From assembly GCA_002401155.1 (NCBI GenBank), contig NVSG01000001.1:310001-374000 (forward strand): 64,000 nucleotides of DNA. The letters run 5' to 3'. Numbering within the stretch: the first letter of the stretch is position 1; each line of letters begins with the position of its first letter. The position numbers and the translations under genes are program-made. Below, one piece after another: positions 45,798 to 53,592 of this stretch. The notes under the pieces are model-generated. The model saw only the letters and a list, made by a program, of their open reading frames with translations. It did no database searches and had not been told where the DNA came from. Source of the stretch: Hyphomicrobiales bacterium (GTDB taxonomy: Bacteria; Pseudomonadota; Alphaproteobacteria; Rhizobiales; Rhizobiaceae).

Positions 45798-46557
45798 GAA
45801 TCAACTCCTCATCGGCAGCTCTGGCTTCTTCACGCATCAAATCCCAAAGGCGCTTTTGCTGGATTTCCAAATCGGGATCAGCGTATCGGCGGTCAGCCAA
45901 AGGCTTGTCAATTTCAACAATCTCGCGAATTTCTCCGGGACGGCGCGACAGCACCACTATCAAATGCCCAAGCCGAACAGCTTCCGCCAGGTTATGGGTC
46001 ACATAAACGGCGGTGAACGGCGTGCGCGACCAAAGCGCCACAAGATCATCAATCAGCAATTCCCGCGTCTGACTATCAAGCGCCGAAAGCGGCTCATCCA
46101 TTAACATCACAGCCGGGTTCACAGCCAACGCCCGCGCAATCGCCACGCGCTGTTTCATGCCACCGGAGAGTTGCCGGGGCAGCGCCTTGGCAAAATCAGT
46201 CAGTCTGGTGCGCTCCAGCACATCATCAATGATTACCTGCGCCCGCGCACCGCGTATCCCGTGATCTTCCAGCACCAAAGAAATATTACCATGCACCGTG
46301 CGCCACGGCAGCAACGCAAAATCCTGAAACACATAGGTCAGTGGATTGAGGCAATTCTCGGGGACATCCCCCATTTGCAAAATCTCACCGGAAGTCGGTC
46401 GTTCCAACCCGCCGATCAGCCGCAACAATGTGGACTTCCCACAGCCAGATGGCCCAACCACGCAAACAATCTTGCCAGAAGGAATATCCAGCGTCACATC
46501 CCGCAACACTTCGAGATCGTCGTAAGAGTGGTTTATCCCGGAAAGTCGGATGTCCAT
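45790..46557 (-). CDS. ABC importer ATPase (SsuB/TauB-type)
   Basis: The 255-residue ATPase has every motif intact: Walker A VGPSGCGKSTLLRLIG, the Q-loop in TYVFQDFALLPWRTV, the signature LSGGMKQRVAIARA, Walker B VMLMDEPLSALDSQ and the switch His in TAVYVTHNLAEAVRL. The PWRTV after the Q-loop is characteristic of the nitrate/sulfonate/taurine importer group. It energises the permease at 44994-45797. It is separated from the binding-protein gene by 73 bases carrying a strong hairpin (46585-46602). Confidence 0.92.
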   Translation of the reverse strand: MDIRLSGINHSYDDLEVLRDVTLDIPSGKIVCVVGPSGCGKSTLLRLIGGLERPTSGEILQMGDVPENCLNPLTYVFQDFALLPWRTVHGNISLVLEDHGIRGARAQVIIDDVLERTRLTDFAKALPRQLSGGMKQRVAIARALAVNPAVMLMDEPLSALDSQTRELLIDDLVALWSRTPFTAVYVTHNLAEAVRLGHLIVVLSRRPGEIREIVEIDKPLADRRYADPDLEIQQKRLWDLMREEARAADEELIHV

Positions 46558-46584
46558 TTAGAACCTTTCATGGCCCTTAAAACC

Positions 46585-46602
46585 GGGGCGGAAAACCGCC
46601 CC
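46585..46602 (-). terminator. Intra-operon hairpin
   Basis: GGGGCGG and CCGCCCC form a perfect seven-pair stem with loop AAAA (or TTTT on the transcribed strand). It lies between the binding-protein gene and the ATPase gene. The minus-strand transcript continues GGTTTTAAGG, a poor T run, so it is more likely an RNA-stabilising or partial termination element. Such a hairpin would favour the binding protein over the membrane components. Confidence 0.5.
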
Positions 46603-46630
46603 AGAATTAGTATCAGTATTGATATTCTGG

Positions 46631-47647
46631 TTAGATCGTTTTGACATAGCTGGCATCAACCAGCGTATCAAGTTTGATATCTTTACCAACAAGGTCTTCA
46701 GATTTGAACCAGTTCAGTTGGTCTTCAACCGAAGAAACATTGAGCGCAGCGCCAGCATTCAGACGCATGGAACCATTGATAATGGACTTTGCAGCTTTTT
46801 CGCGAGGACGATCCGCATAAACATATTTATGGATCAGATCGACCATCTCGTTCATGCCATCATCGCCCAGAGTTTTATCAACCATGGCCGCATTGTAATC
46901 ATCGACACCTTTCGAGAAGGCCCCAAGGAAATCCTGCGTCATGCTGCGCTCATCAGCGGCGTTTTTGGCGGAGGTAAAGACAGTAGTCACTTGATAGTTC
47001 GGAAGGTAATCCGAAATATTGCCGATGATATGCACCTTGCCGGAACCAGCCAGTGGCTTGGCGATATGAGGCACAATTGACCATGCATCAATCTGGCCAG
47101 ACTTCAACGCACCAATGATAGCGCCCACTTTTTGCAATGGCTTGAAAGTAACAGAAGCCCCTTCTTTGGCTGCAACTTGTGAACCCATAAAATGGAAAGA
47201 AGAACCAGCAGTAGTTATCCCAAAGGTTTTGCCATCAAGAGCTGCCGGTGATGTCAGACCCGCCTGAAACGCTTTATCTGACGCCAGAATTTTTTGGCCA
47301 TCAATGCCAGCTTCTTCCGAAAGAGCACCACCAATAACCTTAATCGCCCCCTTATCGGCAAGCGATACCAGACCACCCGAAACAGCCGTCACGGCATAGT
47401 CCACATCGCCTGAGGCAATCGCCACGGCCATCGGAGTTGCAGCCTGAAAGAACTTCAGTTCAACGTCCAGCCCGGCATCTTTAAAATAGCCACGCACCAC
47501 AGCAATGAATGTTGCCGAGTGGCTGGTAAAGCGCAGAGCGCCAACCCGGATTTTCCGGCTCTGCGATAATGCAGGCGTTGCCAGCGTGGAAGCAACAGCG
47601 GCTGCCCCCATGAGTGTTAGAGCCTTACGGCGATCGATAATAATCAT
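46631..47647 (-). CDS. ABC importer substrate-binding protein (NMT1/SsuA-like)
   Basis: The 338-residue protein begins with DRRKALTLMGAAAVASTLAT, a twin-arginine-like export signal ending PALSQS. The mature part opens KIRVGALRFTSHSATFIAVV, then RGYFKDAGLDVELKFFQAAT and AIASGDVDYAVTAVSGGLVS, the hallmark first lobe of NMT1/THI5 and SsuA-type binding proteins. KTFGITTAGSSFHFMGSQVA belongs to the second lobe. It would catch the substrate in the periplasm for the permease and ATPase downstream. The ligand cannot be told from sequence. A GntR regulator gene lies directly upstream and probably controls the operon. Confidence 0.87.
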   Translation of the reverse strand: MIIIDRRKALTLMGAAAVASTLATPALSQSRKIRVGALRFTSHSATFIAVVRGYFKDAGLDVELKFFQAATPMAVAIASGDVDYAVTAVSGGLVSLADKGAIKVIGGALSEEAGIDGQKILASDKAFQAGLTSPAALDGKTFGITTAGSSFHFMGSQVAAKEGASVTFKPLQKVGAIIGALKSGQIDAWSIVPHIAKPLAGSGKVHIIGNISDYLPNYQVTTVFTSAKNAADERSMTQDFLGAFSKGVDDYNAAMVDKTLGDDGMNEMVDLIHKYVYADRPREKAAKSIINGSMRLNAGAALNVSSVEDQLNWFKSEDLVGKDIKLDTLVDASYVKTI

Positions 47648-47697
47648 AATATTCTCCCTATTTTAATGTTTATTGCTTCGTTTTAGTGATTTGAAAT

Positions 47698-48369
47698 TCA
47701 GGCCTCTCCCCGAATTTCAGCTTCAATTTCTTCTGTAAGCGCATTCAGCGCCGCATCTGTATCGCGTGCAAGAACCGCTTCAACCAGTTTTTTCTGTCTC
47801 TCTGCACGTTTGTCAAAATCAAGTTTTCCCTCGCGAAGAAGCGCCAGACGATAGCGTCTCGATTGATCAAAGAATTTTTGTTGAAGGCCAATCAAGCGCG
47901 GCGATCCGGATGCTTCAATCAAAGACGCAAAAAAGGCACGACTAGCCTCGTCCCATTGTAGTGCGGTGAGATCATCGGGATTTTCACGAACGTCCTGCTC
48001 CGATTTTCTCAGCGCATGATGCGCCGCCATCACGCGGCCTTCCCAGTGAACATCCCCATGTTTAAGTGACCATTCAAGCCCGGTTCGTTCAATCTCGATG
48101 CGCACCTGCATCACATCACGAAGATCATCCTCCGTGGCAGACGTTACGCGAAATCCGCGCTGTGCGGTTGATTCAACCAGCCCCTCAGCGCCCAGCATAC
48201 GCAAGGTCTCCCGCATGGAATGATTCGAACCACCGTAACGCTGGCGCAATTCTTCGATCTTGAGCTTTTGATCAGGGCGCAAAGTGCCAAATGAGATATC
48301 CCGGCGCAACGCCGAGGCAAGCATCGCTACAACAGTTACATCATCTGATTTTGATTTAGAAAAAAGCAT
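47698..48369 (-). CDS. GntR family transcriptional regulator (FCD type)
   Basis: The ~223-residue protein has the GntR winged helix at its N-terminus (ALRRDISFGTLRPDQKLKIE, then MRETLRMLGAEGLVESTAQR) and an all-helical FCD ligand domain (DDLRDVMQVRIEIERTGLEW and later HHALRKSEQDV, SPRLIGLQQKFFDQSRRYRL), whose His and Asp residues bind a metal and a carboxylate ligand. It is likely the local repressor or activator of the ABC importer downstream, 50 bases away. I chose ATG 48369; extending to 48435 adds 22 residues untypical of the family. Confidence 0.85.
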   Translation of the reverse strand: MLFSKSKSDDVTVVAMLASALRRDISFGTLRPDQKLKIEELRQRYGGSNHSMRETLRMLGAEGLVESTAQRGFRVTSATEDDLRDVMQVRIEIERTGLEWSLKHGDVHWEGRVMAAHHALRKSEQDVRENPDDLTALQWDEASRAFFASLIEASGSPRLIGLQQKFFDQSRRYRLALLREGKLDFDKRAERQKKLVEAVLARDTDAALNALTEEIEAEIRGEA

Positions 48370-48533
48370 TAAGTCGCCAATTATAAAAAACGTTGGATAT
48401 TTTTTATTTTGCCGAACAAAATGAGTCAAGCGCAAGCGGACTTGTTTTCAAAAATGTTGCATTCACCAGATAGATCTCACCGCATTGAGCGGGAGACTGG
48501 AAGATAATGTGACCTGAGGCTCTTTTATAAAAC

Positions 48534-49775
48534 CTATTCCGGGGTTGGAAGTTGCTTCGGCAAAATCGACACAGCCGTGAATATCACTGCAGCAGCACCG
48601 GCAAGAATATAGAACAGCGTATCAAACCCCCAATGCTCATAAACGAATGCAATCAGCGGTAGGGATAACGCCAAAGCGGTGAACGCCACCACATAACGCA
48701 CCCCATATACGCTGGCGCGAAAACTGCCGCTGGCCATCTTGCCAATCATATAATCATTGATCGGTATCTGACCGAACGCCCCAAGCATAAAGCCCAGCGC
48801 TACGGCCAACGCAACACCATCACGCAGACCGGGCATCAGCAAGAAGAAGATGATCTGGATTGTCGCCACCACCATAAACACCCGTCGCGGCCCGACGCGA
48901 TCAAGCATCAATCCAACAACAAGCTGCGCCATCGACGCCACTGCAAAAACCGTAAAGGCAAGGAAACCAATTGCCGTTGCCGCATCCCCTTCGCCTGAAC
49001 CCGGAACGGTGTTCATCCAAACAGATAGCTGCGCCGCCACTCCTTGCAAACGTTCATCAAATATTTTCGGCAAGGCAAAAGTCGTGGACTGGAATATCAC
49101 AGATGAAACGGCGGTGGTCAGAAATACAATTGCCGACACCCGCATCAACTGCTTCCGATAGTCCGCGCTTTCACCAGATTTTGCCTTTTCGCGAACTGGC
49201 TTAGGCTCCGCCCGCTCCGCATGGATCGATTGCCAGCGCAACGTCATATAGATAAACCCCATGGCAATCGAAAAAAAGCCCGGAAGCACAAAGGCCATGC
49301 GCCAGCCGCCATTATCAATCAGATAGCCCGTAACAAGAGCGGCACTGGCAACCCCAAGATTGCCCCAGACCCCATTGGCTGCAATCCGCATCCCGGTATT
49401 GCGCCACTTCATTGTGACAATCGCCAGCCCCACCGGGTGATAGATGGCAGCAAACATGCCCACCACAAACAGACTAAAGCTAATCTGTACTGGCGATTGC
49501 GCAAAGCTTGTCGCAATCGATGTCAGACCAATACCAATGAAGAAAACGCACATCATCCCGTCACGGCTCCACCGGTCAGCAAGCCACCCCGCAGGCAGCG
49601 AAAAAACGCCAAACGCAAAAAATCCGGGCGTTGCATAGGTCAAAAGATCCCCATAACCAACGTCCCATTCGCGGTAGAGCACCAAAGCCGCCACCGTAGC
49701 AAAAATCAGCGTGAACAAATGATCGAGAAAATGCCCGATATTCAACAATAGAAAATGCGCTCGGTCTTTGTTCAT
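48534..49775 (-). CDS. MFS transporter
   Basis: A 413-residue polytopic protein with 12 helices. The N-terminal half has SLPAGWLADRWSRDGMMCVF (motif A-like loop), MFAAIYHPVGLAIVTMKWRN and NGVWGNLGVASAALVTGYLI. The second half includes AQLVVGLMLDRVGPRRVFMV. The HPVGLA segment is seen in a group of MFS proteins related to fosmidomycin-resistance and some organic-acid carriers. The substrate is unknown. The gene is divergent from the AraC regulator gene at 49876, with about 100 bases between the likely starts, so that regulator may control it. Confidence 0.82.
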   Translation of the reverse strand: MNKDRAHFLLLNIGHFLDHLFTLIFATVAALVLYREWDVGYGDLLTYATPGFFAFGVFSLPAGWLADRWSRDGMMCVFFIGIGLTSIATSFAQSPVQISFSLFVVGMFAAIYHPVGLAIVTMKWRNTGMRIAANGVWGNLGVASAALVTGYLIDNGGWRMAFVLPGFFSIAMGFIYMTLRWQSIHAERAEPKPVREKAKSGESADYRKQLMRVSAIVFLTTAVSSVIFQSTTFALPKIFDERLQGVAAQLSVWMNTVPGSGEGDAATAIGFLAFTVFAVASMAQLVVGLMLDRVGPRRVFMVVATIQIIFFLLMPGLRDGVALAVALGFMLGAFGQIPINDYMIGKMASGSFRASVYGVRYVVAFTALALSLPLIAFVYEHWGFDTLFYILAGAAAVIFTAVSILPKQLPTPE

Positions 49776-49875
49776 AGCTTCACTCTTTCGATGGCCAATG
49801 AGCTCAATCTACACTTGGCAGTCACACGATGTCATGCCATGCTTCATCGAGAAAACGCCAAATGGAATAAACCCA

Positions 49876-50643
49876 ATGCGCAGCACCGATCCCCTCGATT
49901 ACCAAAACCTGCCCCAGAGAATCGGGGCCATGCCGAAGAGTTTTTCCGATGGTTTTGTCATTGCCTTACATCATCACGAGCGCGATCAATTGCTTTACGC
50001 CATTCGCGGCACCATGCGGTTACGAACGGAGCAGGAAGCATGGATCGTGCCACCGGCAGGTGCAATCTATATTCCGGCAGGAACAGCTCATTCAGTCAGC
50101 ATGCACGGCGATGTGGACATGCGCACCTTATACATCGACACCGAGAATACAGACACGCAACCTAAAACCCTTCGCACCATCGCAGTATCCAACCTCCTGC
50201 GTGAACTGATCCTAGCCCTGAGCGAAGAACCGGTAATATATGCCCCGGCCAGCCGCGCAGGTACAATTGCAAAAATGATCGAGATGGAAATTGGCCGCGC
50301 ACGCGAACTCTCGCTCCACTTTCCGTTGCCGCACGACCCGAGGTTACAAATCCTGTGCGCAGAACTTCTTGCTAATCCATCGGATAGAAGAACCCTCGAT
50401 GAATGGTCGCAAATCACAGGCGCATCACCACGAACGCTTGCCCGTTTGTTCGAGTATGATCTGGGCATGGGGTTCAACCAATGGCGTCAACGCATCCGCT
50501 TTCACAGCGCACTTGAAACCTTATCGCGAGGAGAACCAATTTCGCGCGTTGCACACCAGCATGGTTATCGCAGCGCCAGCGCATTTTCCGCAGCCTTCAG
50601 TAAGGTCATGGGCGCACCGCCATCTCAAATGCCGGTCAAATAA
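49876..50643 (+). CDS. AraC family transcriptional regulator with cupin domain
   Basis: The ~255-residue protein has an N-terminal cupin-like sensing domain (VIALHHHERDQLLYAIRGTM and VPPAGAIYIPAGTAHSVSMH, with the usual His residues). The C-terminal AraC DNA-binding domain has two helix-turn-helix units: TLDEWSQITGASPRTLARLF and ISRVAHQHGYRSASAFSAAF, followed by a typical GAPPSQM end. It probably regulates the divergently transcribed MFS gene. I chose ATG 49876, with GGA about nine bases upstream, over ATG 49768, which would overlap the MFS coding start. Confidence 0.87.
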   Translation: MRSTDPLDYQNLPQRIGAMPKSFSDGFVIALHHHERDQLLYAIRGTMRLRTEQEAWIVPPAGAIYIPAGTAHSVSMHGDVDMRTLYIDTENTDTQPKTLRTIAVSNLLRELILALSEEPVIYAPASRAGTIAKMIEMEIGRARELSLHFPLPHDPRLQILCAELLANPSDRRTLDEWSQITGASPRTLARLFEYDLGMGFNQWRQRIRFHSALETLSRGEPISRVAHQHGYRSASAFSAAFSKVMGAPPSQMPVK

Positions 50644-50645
50644 GC

Positions 50646-51071
50646 TCAGCCCTCAACTTCAATCATCGCCATCGCTTTCTCTCTGACGTTATCAGGCAAA
50701 GCGACCCCTTTTCGTGCTTTGGTATCCAAGTGTACAGCCACAAGCATGCAAGTGGCCACAACTTCTCCAGTTTCCGGGCTAAGCATTTCATGGTGGAAAC
50801 GGATAGTTTTGGGTTTCACCTCCAACACGCTGGTATAAACTTCCAACATATCGCCCGGCATAACTTCCTTTTGATAAGTGAGATGCTGGTCCAAAGCCGC
50901 CATCCCTTTATCCGATGCGCGCAACATCTCCGGCGTAAGCCCAACGCTTGCAAAAAACGCCCATGTTGCCTCGTCAAACTTTCCCACATACCACATGACA
51001 TTCATGTGTCCCATGTGATCGCAATGCCAAGGATAGACCAGCCCCTTATAGGTCAATAATTTTTCCGCCAT
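50646..51071 (-). CDS. Acyl-CoA thioesterase (4HBT hotdog family)
   Basis: The ~141-residue hotdog-fold protein has the catalytic region KGLVYPWHCDHMGHMNVMWY (VxPWHCDxMGHMN), in which the Asp is the 4-hydroxybenzoyl-CoA-thioesterase-like acid, then FDEATWAFFASVGLTPEMLR. It would hydrolyse an acyl-CoA thioester, releasing CoA; the chain type is unknown. ATG 51071 is chosen because GAGGAG stands just before it. It lies between the AraC gene, which converges on it with two bases between, and glpD, 38 bases upstream in the same direction, so it may be transcribed with glpD. Confidence 0.85.
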   Translation of the reverse strand: MAEKLLTYKGLVYPWHCDHMGHMNVMWYVGKFDEATWAFFASVGLTPEMLRASDKGMAALDQHLTYQKEVMPGDMLEVYTSVLEVKPKTIRFHHEMLSPETGEVVATCMLVAVHLDTKARKGVALPDNVREKAMAMIEVEG

Positions 51072-51109
51072 CATCCACTCCTCAGATAAAATATCTGCCA
51101 ACCCATCAG

Positions 51110-52600
51110 CTATCCAAAAAGCTTTGCAAGCTTAGTTGTTTGTTTCTTGGTGAATTTAATACCAAGCTTTGTGCGGCGGAACAATACGTCTTCAGCACTT
51201 CGGGCCCATTCATATTTTTTCAAATACTCAACTTCCAGTTGGTATAAATCGCCGCCAAAACAAGTTCCAAGATCAGCGACTTCAGCCGCCTCACCAAGCA
51301 TAGTAGTTGCACACGTGCCATAGGTTCGAACAAGCCTTGCGGCATGTTCCGTTTCAAGAAACGGATATTTGCTTTTCAGCTTCGTAGCTTCCTGTTCCAA
51401 CCCATTCACTGCGAAATCGCCACCCGGCAGATGCGTTTCCTTGGTCCATGGCGCGCCACATTCCTTAATTACCGAAGCGATATCAACCATCATGGATTCG
51501 GCCAGTTTGCGGTAAGTCGTAATCTTGCCACCAAATATATTGATCAGCGGCTGGCTACCATCCTTCACCAGCACGTAGTCACGGGTCGCTTCCTGCGCAG
51601 CACTTGCCCCATCATTATAGAGCGGGCGCACGCCGGAATAAGCCCAGACAATATCGCTCTCCAAAACAGGCTCTTTGAAATAATCACTGGCTAGCTTGCA
51701 AAGATATTTCGTCTCCTCCCGAGAGATTTTCGGCTTCCCATCTTCCAGACTATGCTCGGCATCGGTAGTGCCGATCAACGTATATTCATCCTCATAGGGA
51801 ATAGCGAAAACAATACGGTCATCGGCATTTTGAAAAATATAGCATTTATCGTGCTGGAATTTTTTCTTGATGACGATATGACTGCCCCGAACCAGCCGTA
51901 CATTATCAATATTGTTCATGCCAAACACATTGCGCAACACCTCATCCACCCACGGCCCGGCTGCATTGACAATCAAATCGGCGGTGATTGTTTTCGGTTT
52001 GCTCTTCCCGGCTTTTGCAATGGTCACCTGCCATTTACCATCTTCATATCTTGCAGACAAAACCTTGGTGTGCGTTCGAATATCTGCACCCCGCTCCGCT
52101 GCATCCATCGCGTTCATAATAACCAACCGTGAATCATCCACCCAGCAATCGGAATATTCAAATGCCGTTTCAAATTCCGGTTTCAAGGGTTTCCCCACCT
52201 CATCACTTCGAAGATCAACGGAAGTAGACGCAGGAAGGAGCTTTCGACCTCCAATATAATCATACAAAAAGAGCCCGAGACGCAGCAACCATTTGGGCCG
52301 CAGTCCCTTATGATGTGGCAGGACGAAACGCAAAGGTTTAACGATGTGCGGAGCCATCTTCCAGATCACTTCGCGCTCCATCAGGGACTCGCGAACCAGC
52401 CGAAATTCGTAATGCTCTAAATATCGCAGGCCCCCGTGAATAAGCTTGGTCGATGCCGAAGAGGTGCCACCAGCCAGATCATTCTCTTCGCAAAGACAAA
52501 CCGAATAGCCACGCCCCACAGCATCACGCGCAATGCCGCATCCGTTAATGCCACCGCCGATAATAAGGATATTATAGTGGTTGTCCGCCTGCCGCATCAT
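51110..52600 (-). CDS. glpD: Aerobic glycerol-3-phosphate dehydrogenase GlpD
   Basis: The 496-residue flavoprotein oxidises glycerol-3-phosphate to dihydroxyacetone phosphate and passes electrons to the respiratory quinone at the inner membrane. Visible features are the FAD motif YNILIIGGGINGCGIARDAV, CEENDLAGGTSSASTKLIHG and GGLRYLEHYEFRLVRESLME, VRGSHIVIKKKFQHDKCYIF, and the SGVRPLYNDG and NIFGGKITTYRKLAE segments, all canonical GlpD signatures. Its ATG overlaps the glpR stop (ATGA), forming a glpR-glpD operon. It is divergent from the glycerol ABC transporter genes, matching the rhizobial glycerol locus. glpK, the kinase, is not in this window. Confidence 0.95.
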   Translation of the reverse strand: MMRQADNHYNILIIGGGINGCGIARDAVGRGYSVCLCEENDLAGGTSSASTKLIHGGLRYLEHYEFRLVRESLMEREVIWKMAPHIVKPLRFVLPHHKGLRPKWLLRLGLFLYDYIGGRKLLPASTSVDLRSDEVGKPLKPEFETAFEYSDCWVDDSRLVIMNAMDAAERGADIRTHTKVLSARYEDGKWQVTIAKAGKSKPKTITADLIVNAAGPWVDEVLRNVFGMNNIDNVRLVRGSHIVIKKKFQHDKCYIFQNADDRIVFAIPYEDEYTLIGTTDAEHSLEDGKPKISREETKYLCKLASDYFKEPVLESDIVWAYSGVRPLYNDGASAAQEATRDYVLVKDGSQPLINIFGGKITTYRKLAESMMVDIASVIKECGAPWTKETHLPGGDFAVNGLEQEATKLKSKYPFLETEHAARLVRTYGTCATTMLGEAAEVADLGTCFGGDLYQLEVEYLKKYEWARSAEDVLFRRTKLGIKFTKKQTTKLAKLFG

Positions 52601-53430
52601 CCCTCTTCTGGCGCCTCTTCTGACGATTGTTCAAAGGATGGGGGCCTGATAATATTGTCGTTCGGGACACCTGTAATTTCCAGCTGAACACCCGAGCGTT
52701 CGCACACATCTATAATGTCTTGCGGTGGTTTCAAATCGGTTACAAAAATATCGATATCAGATAAATGTCCGATTTGTACCGGCGCACGACGTTCGAACTT
52801 CATATTGTCAGCAACCAGAATGCGCTTGCGCGATTGCTTCAAAATAGCCTTGGCAACCCTCACCTCGCGATAGTCAAAATCAAGCAGACAACCATCAGTA
52901 TCGATTGCCGATACGCCCATGATCGCGATATCGACCTTAAACTGATTGATCAAATCAACCGCCGCGGCACCAACAATGCCAAGGTCGTTTTTCCGCACAA
53001 CACCGCCGGTAACAACAACTTCAATATCTGGCGCATCAGCCAGAATATAGGCAACGTTGAGGTTATTGGTGACAACCATCAGGCCCTTATGATTGATCAG
53101 CGCTTTTGCTACCAACTCCGTAGTCGTGCCAATATTCAAAATCAGAGATGAATCATTGGGCACCAGTGACGCGGCCATCTCGGCTATTTTCGATTTGGCA
53201 TCGGTCGCGATTTCACGCCGCGAAAGATAGGCAAAATTAGATGTGGATGACGGAAATACCGCCCCGCCATGAACGCGGTGTAACGCTTCTATCTCACATA
53301 AATCATTCAAATCCTTGCGGATCGTTTGCGGCGTAACATCAAATTTTTCCGCCAGACTTTCCACATCAACGCGCCCGTTCACACGTGCAATGCTTAGTAT
53401 ATCAGTTTGACGCGGGGGAAGTGGTGACAT
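52597..53430 (-). CDS. glpR: DeoR family glycerol regulon repressor GlpR
   Basis: The ~277-residue protein has a DeoR helix-turn-helix at its start (PPRQTDILSIARVNGRVDVE and SLAEKFDVTPQTIRKDLNDL, then HRVHGGAVFPSS). The sugar-phosphate-binding domain follows, with LILNIGTTTELVAKALINHK, VVTGGVVRKNDLGIVGAAAV and IDTDGCLLDFDYREVRVAKA. GlpR proteins respond to glycerol-3-phosphate or glycerol. It is likely the repressor of both glpR-glpD and the divergent glpV operon. I chose ATG 53430, the family-typical start, although no strong binding site precedes it; 22 more codons are open upstream. Confidence 0.9.
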   Translation of the reverse strand: MSPLPPRQTDILSIARVNGRVDVESLAEKFDVTPQTIRKDLNDLCEIEALHRVHGGAVFPSSTSNFAYLSRREIATDAKSKIAEMAASLVPNDSSLILNIGTTTELVAKALINHKGLMVVTNNLNVAYILADAPDIEVVVTGGVVRKNDLGIVGAAAVDLINQFKVDIAIMGVSAIDTDGCLLDFDYREVRVAKAILKQSRKRILVADNMKFERRAPVQIGHLSDIDIFVTDLKPPQDIIDVCERSGVQLEITGVPNDNIIRPPSFEQSSEEAPEEG

Positions 53431-53501
53431 GAGAACTACTTTCGTTTTTTTTCCATTATGTTTAAAAAATGGCGTTTTCGCAACTCGATTCTTCATTGAC
53501 T

Positions 53502-53529
53502 TTCACATTTTTTCGTAATTAACTATACT
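53502..53529 (+). promoter_or_regulatory. Putative glpV promoter with overlapping operator
   Basis: TTCACA at 53502-53507 and TATACT at 53524-53529, with 16 bases between, make a good -35/-10 pair for the glpV operon, whose ATG is 64 bases further on. TTTTTTCGTAATT lies between the hexamers. Similar TTTCG-containing runs occur at about 53440 and 53475 in the same glpR-glpV intergenic region. DeoR-type GlpR proteins bind A/T-rich sites with a central TTCG in other bacteria, so these are candidate GlpR sites. Confidence 0.5.
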
Positions 53530-53592
53530 TGTTGAATACTAAATGACCAGTATACCTACCTCTGGTCACTTGAATTCTTGGAGGAGAATCAA

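Noticed and set aside
53502-53529. TTGACT at 53496 as the -35 element for glpV
   Set aside because: Spacing to TATACT would be 22 bases; TTCACA at 53502 gives 16 and fits better.
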